Of a stretch of DNA of 56,027 bases, positions 24,474-32,370 are shown in pieces. Below the pieces are notes generated by a model, which was given only the letters and a program-made list of their open reading frames with translations, was not told the origin of the DNA and did not search any database. The DNA lies in NCBI GenBank assembly GCA_910585295.1, contig CAJUDE010000052.1, positions 1 through 56,027 of the forward strand, read 5' to 3'. The stretch comes from an uncultured Lachnospiraceae bacterium. Its GTDB lineage: Bacteria; Bacillota; Clostridia; Lachnospirales; Lachnospiraceae. Made by a program: the position numbers and the translations under genes. How positions within the stretch are numbered: the first letter of the stretch is position 1; each line of letters starts with the position of its first letter.

Positions 24474-25613
24474 TTAACCCATCACTTGGCCTAACAATTC
24501 AAAAACCTGATTTTCATCTGCCCTGCGCGGATTGGTCGCATATGTGACGTCCGCCAAAGCCGCTGCCGCCAGCTCCCCGCGCATTGCCTCTACTTCCGCC
24601 AAATCAGCCCCCCACTCTTTGAGTGTGGAAGGTATTTTTAACATATGGTTCAAACGCTCTATCTCGCTAATCAAATTAGACACCCCAAGCCGGACTGTGG
24701 CTGCTGGAAAATCCATAATTTTTGCAATCCTCTGGTATTTTTTTGCTGCCAGGGAATACTCCCCTCCAGCTAAGTGGGACAAATCCGCATTAAATGCCAG
24801 GACCTTTGGCAAAAGCATTGCATTAATTCGCCCATGTGCAATATGTAATTTTCCGCCAATGGCATGGGCCAAGCCATGGTTAATGCCCAAGCCAACCGAA
24901 TTAAATGCCAATCCAGCCATACAAGCCGCATTCTGCATTTCTGTCCGCGCAAGTAAATCCTCCCCATCTTGAAAGGCCAGGGGCAAAAACCGGAAAACCA
25001 ACGATACTGCTTTTTCACACATGGCATCTGAAAAATCATTGGCCTTAGTTGAAACATACGCCTCCAAAGCATGCGTCAGCACATCCATGCCTGCATCCAC
25101 CGTCACTGTCGGCGGGGCGCTGGCTGTAAGGGATGGGTCAAGGATCGCTACCGGAGGGCGCAAAGCCTGGCTGTCCAAAGGATACTTAACCCCCCGCACA
25201 TTATCTGTAATCACGGCATAATCTGTAACCTCAGAACCGGTGCCGCTTGTGGTAGGGATAGCAAAACATTCCATTTTGTCTGTCTCAACCTGCAGCACCT
25301 TCTTGGCAATGGCCCGGATTGCCTTTGCCGCGTCAATCGTGGACCCGCCGCCCACAGCAATTACAGTTTCCGCCTGGCACTCTTCAAATGCTTTGACCCC
25401 GGCAGCCACCACTTCAATCGGCGGGTCTGGTACCACGCCGTCAAATACGCTGACCTCACATCTCGTCAGATAAGGCACCACCCTGTCAATTGCCCCTATC
25501 TTCACCATAAAGCGGTCTGTTACAATAAGGACCCGCCGATCCTCCACCCGGCGTAAGCGCTCTAGGGCGCCTTCCCCGAAAAATATCCTGGTACTGAAAC
25601 TAAATTCCTGCAT
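24474..25613 (-). CDS. pduQ: PduQ iron-containing 1-propanol dehydrogenase
   Basis: About 379 residues of the iron-dependent alcohol dehydrogenase family, reducing propionaldehyde to 1-propanol and regenerating NAD+ for PduP. Cofactor and metal features are AVGGGSTIDAAKAIRA, PTTSGTGSEVT and the histidines in HALEAY, GINHGLAHAIGGKLHIAHG. The start at 25613 follows GGAGGTTAAG; the frame stays open 21 codons further upstream without another site. It lies outside the main pdu operon, after the regulator gene. Confidence 0.92.
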   Translation of the reverse strand: MQEFSFSTRIFFGEGALERLRRVEDRRVLIVTDRFMVKIGAIDRVVPYLTRCEVSVFDGVVPDPPIEVVAAGVKAFEECQAETVIAVGGGSTIDAAKAIRAIAKKVLQVETDKMECFAIPTTSGTGSEVTDYAVITDNVRGVKYPLDSQALRPPVAILDPSLTASAPPTVTVDAGMDVLTHALEAYVSTKANDFSDAMCEKAVSLVFRFLPLAFQDGEDLLARTEMQNAACMAGLAFNSVGLGINHGLAHAIGGKLHIAHGRINAMLLPKVLAFNADLSHLAGGEYSLAAKKYQRIAKIMDFPAATVRLGVSNLISEIERLNHMLKIPSTLKEWGADLAEVEAMRGELAAAALADVTYATNPRRADENQVFELLGQVMG

Positions 25614-25701
25614 CTTAACCTCCATTCTGCCGCTGGCTCCTGCGGCGAAAACCACGGCAAAAAACACACGCCACATGGTCCCAAGGCATACTCCGTTGAA
25701 T

Positions 25702-26769
25702 TTAAGTTATCAGACAGCTAGCCGCGCCACAATGCACTTCCCGGTACTCTGTGGGGGTCATCCCCACCTTCCGTTTAAAAGCTTTGCTGAAATAATTGGC
25801 TTCACTGTAAGAAAGCTCATAGGCAATACTAATGACAGGCATGTCCGTATCCACAAGCATTTCCCGGGCAACTTCAATCTTACAATCCGTAACATAAGTA
25901 ATAAAATTTACCCCAGTAATTTTTTTAAAAACCCTGCTGAAATAATAGGAACTCATATTCGCATACTCCGCGGCCTGATCCAGGCTGATGCCATCCCTAA
26001 TGTTGCGGTCAATATAATTAAGCACCTTCTGTTCACTGCTGACCTGATAGCTGCAGTCCTCATCGAATACATCAAAAATCACGTTAAGCATCTTTTTCAG
26101 CACAAGATATGTGTCGTATTTTTGTACCTGCTGGTCAAACCGGAGCCTAAGCTGCTCCATAATAGAGGCCAGCCTTATCTGGGCAGCAGCGCCCAGGGGA
26201 TCGCCCAGTTGGACAAGGCCTTCGGCGAACCGAAGCGCCTGGAACCGAATTACACTTTTATTATGTATATCTTTATGGAGAGAATCAAGGTAATCTTTTG
26301 CAACATCTGTGCATTTTTTATAACAAAACACCCTCATCTGTTCAGCCAGAAGCTTTAGGTACCGTTCCCTGCGCTGTTCCTCCTTATTATCCGACACAAT
26401 GGAATTATCCCGTTTCAATGCCTGGACTGCCGCCAAAAACCAAGCCGGGCGGCAAGGCTTGAGCAAATAATCCTGCAATCCAAGCCGCCAGACATGCGGG
26501 GCAATATCAGAACGGACACCTACAGATGTCACTAAAATCGGGGTGTCTGGCGATAACTGCCTGGCTTGCGCCATCATATTGCAGTGGCGCAAATCAAACC
26601 GAGGCACGTCCGCAATCAAAAGGTCCACATCCCTTTCCCGAAGCAGCTCCATTGCCGCCCCTTCCTCAGGTGCAAGGATAATCTCTGCACACTCCAGGCC
26701 ATTCGACAAAATGGTTTGGATAATGCCGCGCTCTAACTGATTCTCATTTAACACTAAAATTTGGTCCAT
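25702..26769 (-). CDS. Response regulator, REC plus AraC-type DNA-binding domain
   Basis: About 355 residues. An N-terminal receiver domain (1-120) has the phospho-acceptor D54 (LLIADVPRF) and K104 (LLKP), but the usual acidic pair is N8-E9 (VLNENQ). A linker of about 130 residues and two AraC helix-turn-helix motifs follow (about 250-350: LDQAAEYANMSSYYFSRVFKK and SYSEANYFSKAFKRKVGMTP). AAGGAGGTTGTGGCGG precedes the ATG. It follows the PocR-domain sensor gene by 35 bp, so the two form a pair. By position it should activate pduA transcription through the direct repeats at 23605-23640. Confidence 0.88.
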   Translation of the reverse strand: MDQILVLNENQLERGIIQTILSNGLECAEIILAPEEGAAMELLRERDVDLLIADVPRFDLRHCNMMAQARQLSPDTPILVTSVGVRSDIAPHVWRLGLQDYLLKPCRPAWFLAAVQALKRDNSIVSDNKEEQRRERYLKLLAEQMRVFCYKKCTDVAKDYLDSLHKDIHNKSVIRFQALRFAEGLVQLGDPLGAAAQIRLASIMEQLRLRFDQQVQKYDTYLVLKKMLNVIFDVFDEDCSYQVSSEQKVLNYIDRNIRDGISLDQAAEYANMSSYYFSRVFKKITGVNFITYVTDCKIEVAREMLVDTDMPVISIAYELSYSEANYFSKAFKRKVGMTPTEYREVHCGAASCLIT

Positions 26770-26803
26770 CCGCCACAACCTCCTTACTGTTCCTTATATT
26801 GCC

Positions 26804-28027
26804 TTACCCTTTCTTCTCTTGTGGCAAACGGAAGCATACCATGGTCCCTGCCCGCCCGTCTTCCCTTGGCCCGACAGAAAGCCCATACCTCTTTCCAAAT
26901 ATCCGTTTTAAATTACGGTCTGAATCATACAGTGAAAACCCTTCCTCCTGAGGTAAGCCGCCAAGCTGGGCAGCCATCTCCTCTATGCTTATCTTTTCAT
27001 TATCGCTGACAACCTGAATAACCACGTCTCCCTGGTTTTCTTCAGCAAGTATTTCTATTTCACGTACCTCCCCAGCCTCGCAGCCCTGAACAGCCAGCCC
27101 AACCAATGGCTCTAAGACCATGTATGGGCAATTAGCCCCCCAATATTCCTTTGGCACCGAAATATTGTAACGGAGCGCGTCCCCCACCCAAGCCTTTTGG
27201 ATGCGCAGCAAAGCGCCGGCATAACTCAATTCTTCCCCAAGCGTGGAAATCTCATGGTCAGACTCAGTGACATATCGCATAATATCTGCAAAATCATAAG
27301 CCACAGCTTCCGTCTTAGCTGCTTTTTCCTGGAAAGCAAGCCGGGAAATTACATTCATCACAAAGAAAAAATAGCGAAGCTTACCCTGCTGTTTTATGCT
27401 TGTAAGCTCACGCTTTTGAAAAGAAAACTCCGTATTCGGGCAAGGTTTCCACTCCATAGGCTCTATGCCAGCCCTCTCTAAAGCCTGGTCAACCTGCCCG
27501 CTGTTTTGCATCATTAATAAAATCAAATCATGTAGCAATGTGACTGCGGATTTAATTTTCTCATAAGAAACTGTCTGCGTCTCGTGGTATGCTTCATCCA
27601 AAGCCTTATCTTTACGCCAGTCAGTTTTTACTGGAAGGATAAGCTCAAGCTCCTCCTTTTCATCCTTCCTTAGGCGAATCTGCCCGCCCATCAAAGAACC
27701 CATATAAATTCCGTCGCAAATCAACGGCAGCGCAAAATCCACTAACCCCGCATGGCATTGGTAAATATAAGGCTGGCCAGTAATTGCGGCCTGAAGCCCG
27801 CCGTGGGCGTCGCATTGCTTGCACATCTCAAAAAAACTCTCGTGCTTCCTCCCCAGCTTGCAATAAGGGGTAAAGCCGCTATAATGTGTGATCGGGCATC
27901 CCCGGTAATCAACTGTCACAAAAGCCAGCCCCATGGCTTTGGAACAATTATCCTGCAACATTTGAAGAAACCCAATATCAAGGTAATCAGATATCTTTTT
28001 TGATACTTTTTTTGATTCTTTCACCAT
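26804..28027 (-). CDS. PocR-domain sensor, degenerate LytS-type histidine kinase
   Basis: 407 residues, no transmembrane segment. Residues about 12-175 match the PocR sensory domain found in propanediol regulators, with clustered cysteines C56, C69, C72 and C91. The C-terminal half aligns with LytS-type kinases, but key residues are gone: the phospho-acceptor H-box reads QGKLRYFFFVMN (214-225, Arg at the His position), the N-box reads LEPLVGLAVQG (305-315, lacking Glu and Asn), and G1 reads SDNEKIS. It therefore seems unable to phosphorylate. It may instead sense propanediol and act on the partner regulator by direct contact. Confidence 0.8.
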   Translation of the reverse strand: MVKESKKVSKKISDYLDIGFLQMLQDNCSKAMGLAFVTVDYRGCPITHYSGFTPYCKLGRKHESFFEMCKQCDAHGGLQAAITGQPYIYQCHAGLVDFALPLICDGIYMGSLMGGQIRLRKDEKEELELILPVKTDWRKDKALDEAYHETQTVSYEKIKSAVTLLHDLILLMMQNSGQVDQALERAGIEPMEWKPCPNTEFSFQKRELTSIKQQGKLRYFFFVMNVISRLAFQEKAAKTEAVAYDFADIMRYVTESDHEISTLGEELSYAGALLRIQKAWVGDALRYNISVPKEYWGANCPYMVLEPLVGLAVQGCEAGEVREIEILAEENQGDVVIQVVSDNEKISIEEMAAQLGGLPQEEGFSLYDSDRNLKRIFGKRYGLSVGPREDGRAGTMVCFRLPQEKKG

Positions 28028-28111
28028 ATTCCCAAACCCCCAGCATCATATGCAAAATCTACTCTATGGCAGTCTATGCCACAGCTTATATAGCCATTGC
28101 TGATATTTTTA

Positions 28112-28140
28112 ATTATAACAAAATAATCCCATCCACACAA
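28112..28140 (-). promoter_or_regulatory. Promoter of the sensor-regulator-pduQ operon
   Basis: Minus strand: -35 TTGTGT (28135-28140), 17-bp spacer, -10 TATAAT (28112-28117), about 85 bp before the sensor start at 28027. It faces away from the cobalamin-riboswitch operon. Confidence 0.6.
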
Positions 28141-28300
28141 TTCTTTTTTTCTTGGTACACATTTTTTGCTTTCTGCCCCAATGCCGTGCAAATCCTTTTA
28201 ATTATGCATAAATATACGCGATATATAAGCTATGCACATCATGGAATACATAAAAATATATAAGGCAACCTTTGATAGCAAAATTTTACAGACAAAAATT

Positions 28301-28480
28301 TACAGGTTGACAGAAGGGTAGAACTAAACTACTATAAAACAAACAGGAAGACAAATTACAGAGAAGCCGGGTGAGAATCCCGCGCGGTCCCGCCACCGTG
28401 ATATGCGCCAGGCAAAGATACTGCTTTTTCCGCCGGCTACATTAAGCTGGTTCGCTGTGCCTTCTTGGTGCAAATTCACG
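28301..28480 (+). ncRNA. Cobalamin riboswitch
   Basis: The core at about 28357-28402 reads GAGAAGCCGGGTGAGAATCC, then CGCGCGGTCCCGCCACCGTG. This matches the conserved cobalamin-riboswitch core, with a GCCACYGT-type B12 box, followed by CAGGCAAAGATACTG. It lies upstream of three genes for a corrinoid-type ABC importer and before a terminator at 28547-28577. When cobalamin is abundant the transcript should terminate early. The 5' and 3' limits are approximate. Confidence 0.88.
28307..28335 (+). promoter_or_regulatory. Candidate promoter of the corrinoid uptake operon
   Basis: TTGACA (28307-28312), 17-bp spacer, TACTAT (28330-28335). The match is excellent, but a start near 28342 leaves little room for the 5' part of a full cobalamin riboswitch. 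A promoter further upstream, in the AT-rich stretch before 28300, is the alternative. Confidence 0.5.
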
Positions 28481-28546
28481 ATCGATGGACTTGTGCATAC
28501 ACTGATGCTGCAGCAGCCATTTTCCACAGCATGTAAATTGTATGGA

Positions 28547-28577
28547 CGCCCTTTCGGAGTGAACGGGCGCTTTTTTA
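28547..28577 (+). terminator. Riboswitch expression-platform terminator
   Basis: CGCCC (28547-28551) pairs with GGGCG (28565-28569), extended by further inner pairs, and is followed by CTTTTTTATT. It sits between the riboswitch core and the first importer gene. A further hairpin, TCACGC-AAAA-GCGTGA inside a TATAGGA/TCCTATA stem (28580-28631), follows in the leader. Confidence 0.75.
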
Positions 28578-28660
28578 TTCTATAGGAGAAGCCTTGTCAC
28601 GCAAAAGCGTGAAAGTTCGCAATTTCCTATAACAATTCAAACATGAAAGGAAAATAACTA

Positions 28661-29668
28661 ATGAAAAAGAAATTTATTTCTATCCTTATCACTGCTGCAA
28701 TGCTGGCTCTTTGCGCCTGCGCAAGCCCTGGTAACGGGCATACGCAAAAAACCAGCGATAATACCATGGAAGCCGGCAACGGAAATCAGGAAGGCAGCGC
28801 TGAAAATATTGGCTCTCCTGCTCAAAAAACCATGACCGACCCAAGCGGCGCAGAAATCACACTGCCCGAACAGATAAATTCCATCGTTGTGCTTGCCCCT
28901 TCGTTGTCTGAACTTGTGGCAGCCCTTGGCATGGGAGATAAAGTAATAGGTTACGACAGCTATAGCGTGAGCCTGGAAGGGCTGCCCAAAGACGCGCAGG
29001 TTTTCAATGACATTACCAACCCGGATACGGAACAGCTCGCAGCTTTGAACCCTGATATCCTATTAATTTCAAACGAAACCCTCTACGACCAGGAATCCCC
29101 TTACCAATCCCTTGTTGAAACAGGAACCTGCGTAGTGCGTATCCCAAACAGCGATAGTATAGAAGACATCAAAAGCGATATCAAATTCCTCGCTACTGCT
29201 TTGAATGCTTCTGAAGCAGGCATTTCCCTAATTGATGATTTTGATAAACAGTTAAATGAATTGGCGGGCATCGCGGCAGGCATCCCACAGGAAGAACGCA
29301 AACGGGTGTATTTTGAAGTTGCCCCCGCCCCAAATATGTATAGCTTTGGCAGCGGTGTTTTCCTCAACGAAATGATAGAATACATCGGCGCAGAGAACGT
29401 CCTCTCCGGCCAATCTGGATGGTTTACTGTGGAAGGAGAGACAGTTGTCGCCGCCAATCCAGACGTTATCTTTACAAATGCAAATTACACGGACAACCCC
29501 GTACAGGAAATCCTAAGCCGGGATGGCTGGGCTGGAATTTCCGCAATCGCTGATAAAAATGTCTTCAGCATTGACAGCAATTCATCTTCCCAGCCAAACC
29601 ATAACATCATAAAAGCCATGCGCCAGATGGCAGAGATTCTATATCCAGATTATTATAAAGTACAATGA
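28661..29668 (+). CDS. btuF: Corrinoid ABC transporter substrate-binding lipoprotein
   Basis: 335 residues. A lipoprotein signal peptide (MKKKFISILITAAMLALCAC) is followed by a Ser/Asn/Gly-rich linker and a type III periplasmic-binding domain (about 55-335: IVVLAPSLSELVAALGMGDK). This family binds cobalamin or iron-siderophore. The cobalamin riboswitch upstream makes corrinoid the likely ligand. AAAGGAAAATAACTA precedes the ATG. The stop overlaps the permease start. Confidence 0.88.
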   Translation: MKKKFISILITAAMLALCACASPGNGHTQKTSDNTMEAGNGNQEGSAENIGSPAQKTMTDPSGAEITLPEQINSIVVLAPSLSELVAALGMGDKVIGYDSYSVSLEGLPKDAQVFNDITNPDTEQLAALNPDILLISNETLYDQESPYQSLVETGTCVVRIPNSDSIEDIKSDIKFLATALNASEAGISLIDDFDKQLNELAGIAAGIPQEERKRVYFEVAPAPNMYSFGSGVFLNEMIEYIGAENVLSGQSGWFTVEGETVVAANPDVIFTNANYTDNPVQEILSRDGWAGISAIADKNVFSIDSNSSSQPNHNIIKAMRQMAEILYPDYYKVQ

Positions 29669-30687
29669 AATACCAAACAAAAATGGCCGCGCTGCTTTTT
29701 GCCGCGCTTGCTGCACTGCTCTTTGGCATTGGGATAGGCAGTGTATATGTGGCTCCTGGGGATATCCTATCCATTTTAGCGAACCACCTTCTTCACACGC
29801 CGTTGCCAAAAGGCCTGCCTGTAAGCTATCCGGCTATGGTGCTGAACATGCGCCTTCCCCGAGTGATCCTGGCGTTTCTCACCGGGGCTGCGCTGGCAAT
29901 GGGCGGCACAGTAACGCAATCCATCCTTCAAAACCCGCTGGCCTCCCCGTTTGGGCTTGGCATATCTGCAGGAGCCGGCCTAGGGGCAGCCATTGTGATT
30001 ACTTTCGGCCTGACTGCAGTAGAGCTTGGCACGTTCCTGCTGCCTGGAGTAAGCCTTGGGTTTTCCCTGGCCACTGTGTTTCTGGTGGTTTTCATTTCCT
30101 CCCACCTGGACAAAGGCGTGTCAAATGTGACCATTATCCTGGTTGGCACTGTATTTTCCATGTTTTGCAATGCCGTCATGAATTTCCTGGCAGCCAGCTC
30201 TCCTGCTTATGGCGAACGTATACAGCTCTGGCTGTTGGGCAGCTTCTCTATGAAAGAATGGAACGCAGTATGCGTGCTTGCCCTGATTACTGCAATAGGC
30301 CTTATTTTCTTCCTGTTTTATGCCCGTGAAATGGACGTAATGGCCTTTGGGGAAGAGTCAGCCCAGGCGATGGGCGTTGACCTGATAAAACTTAAGCGTA
30401 CCCTTCTGGCCGCTATCGCAGCCCTGACTGGCGCCGCTGTAGCTTTTGTAGGCGTCATTGGGTTTGTAGACCTTATCGCGCCCCACATAGTACGCCGTTG
30501 GTTTGGCGCGGCCCATAAAAAAATATTGCCTGCAAGCGCCCTGTTTGGCGGCACTTTCCTAGTGTTGTGCGACCTAGCGGCAAGAGTCCTCCTCCCAGCT
30601 CGGGAGATCCCTATCGGCGTTATCACCGCGCTGTTGGGCGCGCCTTTTTTCCTGTACATTTTCTTTACAGGGCGTAAGGGCCATTAA
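29665..30687 (+). CDS. btuC: Corrinoid ABC transporter permease (BtuC/FecCD family)
   Basis: 340 residues with about ten transmembrane helices. Family motifs include LRLPRVILAFLTGAALAMGG, LQNPLASPFGLGISAGAG, and the ATPase-coupling IGFVDLIAPHIVRRWFG near 260-276. The ATG overlaps the binding-protein stop by 4 bp (ATGA). It lies in the riboswitch-controlled operon, so corrinoid rather than siderophore uptake is inferred. Confidence 0.9.
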   Translation: MKYQTKMAALLFAALAALLFGIGIGSVYVAPGDILSILANHLLHTPLPKGLPVSYPAMVLNMRLPRVILAFLTGAALAMGGTVTQSILQNPLASPFGLGISAGAGLGAAIVITFGLTAVELGTFLLPGVSLGFSLATVFLVVFISSHLDKGVSNVTIILVGTVFSMFCNAVMNFLAASSPAYGERIQLWLLGSFSMKEWNAVCVLALITAIGLIFFLFYAREMDVMAFGEESAQAMGVDLIKLKRTLLAAIAALTGAAVAFVGVIGFVDLIAPHIVRRWFGAAHKKILPASALFGGTFLVLCDLAARVLLPAREIPIGVITALLGAPFFLYIFFTGRKGH

Positions 30688-30727
30688 GCAAAATTTACCC
30701 CTAAAAATGTTAGGATTGGAGGCTATT

Positions 30728-31483
30728 ATGTTACGCATTGAACATTTAAGCTGCGGCTATGGCGGGCCGCCAATTATTCAGGATATATCCTTCCAGGTAA
30801 AGGAAGGGGAAAAACTGTGCATCCTCGGCCCTAATGGCTGCGGGAAAACCACATTGCTGCGGGCATTGGCAGGGCTTTTGCCCAGCAATGGGACTGTAGA
30901 ACTGATGGGAACCAGCCTGCATACCTTACCCATCCGCCAACGCGCGCAGAAATTAGCCCTAATGAGCCAATTTTCCCCAGTTACTTTCAATTATACTGTT
31001 TACGAAACCGTGATGCTGGGCCGTTACGCCCACCAAACAAATGGTTTTTTAAGGGGAGAAAGCGCCGCTGACCGCAGGGCTGTGGAGGAAAGCCTGCGGC
31101 TGACCGGTACCTGGGAGCTTCGGGAACGCCTTGTCACCAGGCTTTCCGGAGGACAGCTGCAGCGTGTGTTTTTAGCCCGCACCTTTGCCCAGGAACCCCA
31201 AGCCATTCTTCTAGATGAGCCAACCAACCATTTAGACCTCCGTTATCAGGTGGAACTAATTAATAGCCTAAAATCCTGGTCTAATGCCAAAGGGCATTGT
31301 GTAGTAGGCGTGTTCCATGACATGAACCTGGCATTATCTTTCGCAGACTCTATTTTATTATTAAACCACGGGCAAGTGCAGAGCTATAGTAAACTGAAAG
31401 ATTTTGACCTTTCCCTTCTGGACAAGATTTATCATATGGATATACGCGGCTATATGGCCGCCTCCCTTCAGCGATGGACCTAA
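30728..31483 (+). CDS. btuD: Corrinoid ABC transporter ATP-binding protein
   Basis: About 251 residues. Walker A GPNGCGKTT, signature LSGGQLQR, Walker B AILLDEP and the switch histidine in VFHDMN are all intact. It would power the BtuC-type permease. I start it at 30728, after GGAGGCTATT; the frame is open upstream by seven codons without a better site. Last gene of the operon; a long palindrome follows at 31555-31668. Confidence 0.92.
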   Translation: MLRIEHLSCGYGGPPIIQDISFQVKEGEKLCILGPNGCGKTTLLRALAGLLPSNGTVELMGTSLHTLPIRQRAQKLALMSQFSPVTFNYTVYETVMLGRYAHQTNGFLRGESAADRRAVEESLRLTGTWELRERLVTRLSGGQLQRVFLARTFAQEPQAILLDEPTNHLDLRYQVELINSLKSWSNAKGHCVVGVFHDMNLALSFADSILLLNHGQVQSYSKLKDFDLSLLDKIYHMDIRGYMAASLQRWT

Positions 31484-31554
31484 AGTATTGATAATTAGCT
31501 TATCCTACCAAAAGGTGCATTCACGCTTAGCAAGGCAGGCCTAACCAAAAATAA

Positions 31555-31668
31555 TTGAAAAGGGTCTGTTGGGAAATGGCAGTTTTCTACAATATATGCC
31601 TGTAGTTCCTTAAGTTTCACTACTATATATTGCTTGTATATTCCACTTTCCGACAGTCCCTTTTTCAA
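31555..31668. repeat. ~110-bp palindromic intergenic element, copy 1
   Basis: The two ends (TTGAAAAGGGTCTGTTGGGA and the complement of TCCGACAGTCCCTTTTTCAA) pair as a long imperfect stem, and the inner part continues to pair around ACAATATATG / TATATTGCTTGTATAT. It lies between the convergent ends of the importer operon and the exporter operon and ends in T runs on both strands, so it can act as a bidirectional terminator. A related copy lies at 50354-50460. The rest of the 31484-31704 gap shows nothing else. Confidence 0.7.
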
Positions 31669-31704
31669 TCCATAACCCTGCCATGGCGCACAACCACCCT
31701 GCCA

Positions 31705-32370
31705 TTAATTCTTTTCTTCCTCAACCAGGAAGCCGCCGCTTTCTAGCGCATCTTTTGTCTTTTCCATATTTGTGTAACCATACACTTCCATATAGCCCCC
31801 TGCAACCTCAAAGGATTCCCTGAATACTTCTTCCATCTGGTTTTTGTCCATAAATATCCTGCCAGACGGGCTTTTTAGTATGCCGCAAACCCTCCCTCTT
31901 TTTGTATGCCCCGCCCCGTCAGCTATAGACAGTAAAAGTTCCTGGTAATGGTCCATCCATAGCTTTATCTGTTTTTTATCTGGCCTGTACCCATGTTTAT
32001 CACAAAACATGCCAAATACATCTTCCCCAAAAAAAAGTGCGGAAGTATTGCCCAGCGCAAGTTCCTGCCCTGCTTCTTTCCATCCCAAAGGGCGTCTCTC
32101 CAAATCAACCCCTGCCAGCTTTGCTTCCAGCGTGTACTCCTCTAATTTGATTTCCACCATAACAGAAGCCTCCGGCTCAAACCGGCAAAGGCCAGTGATA
32201 TTCTGCAATTGCCCTGCTGTATGTTCTGTTATTTCCTGGTCAGATTGAATAGAAAAACTATAGGTTTCCTGCTCCCTCAGATATTTTTTCCATAGATTAC
32301 TGCAAACCACAACAAGGGCAAGGATAAATGCACCAACCACAATATCTTTGTACAGATTACGCTCCTTCAT
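31705..32370 (-). CDS. Single-pass protein resembling a MacB/FtsX extracellular domain
   Basis: About 221 residues. One transmembrane helix at about 8-28 is followed by an extracytoplasmic domain. The stretch ITGLCRFEPEASVMVEIK... then YTLEAKLAGVDLE resembles the extracellular domain of MacB-type permeases, but no permease helices are present. The start at 32370 follows AAAGGGGGAGGC and overlaps the preceding gene by 14 bp. It is the last gene of the exporter operon. No function is assigned; a detached accessory domain for the exporter is one idea. Confidence 0.6.
   Translation of the reverse strand: MKERNLYKDIVVGAFILALVVVCSNLWKKYLREQETYSFSIQSDQEITEHTAGQLQNITGLCRFEPEASVMVEIKLEEYTLEAKLAGVDLERRPLGWKEAGQELALGNTSALFFGEDVFGMFCDKHGYRPDKKQIKLWMDHYQELLLSIADGAGHTKRGRVCGILKSPSGRIFMDKNQMEEVFRESFEVAGGYMEVYGYTNMEKTKDALESGGFLVEEEKN

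Noticed and set aside
28000..28263. Rightward 87-codon frame in the divergent regulatory region
   Set aside because: It lies antisense to the sensor promoter, is AT-rich without a ribosome-binding site, and resembles no protein.
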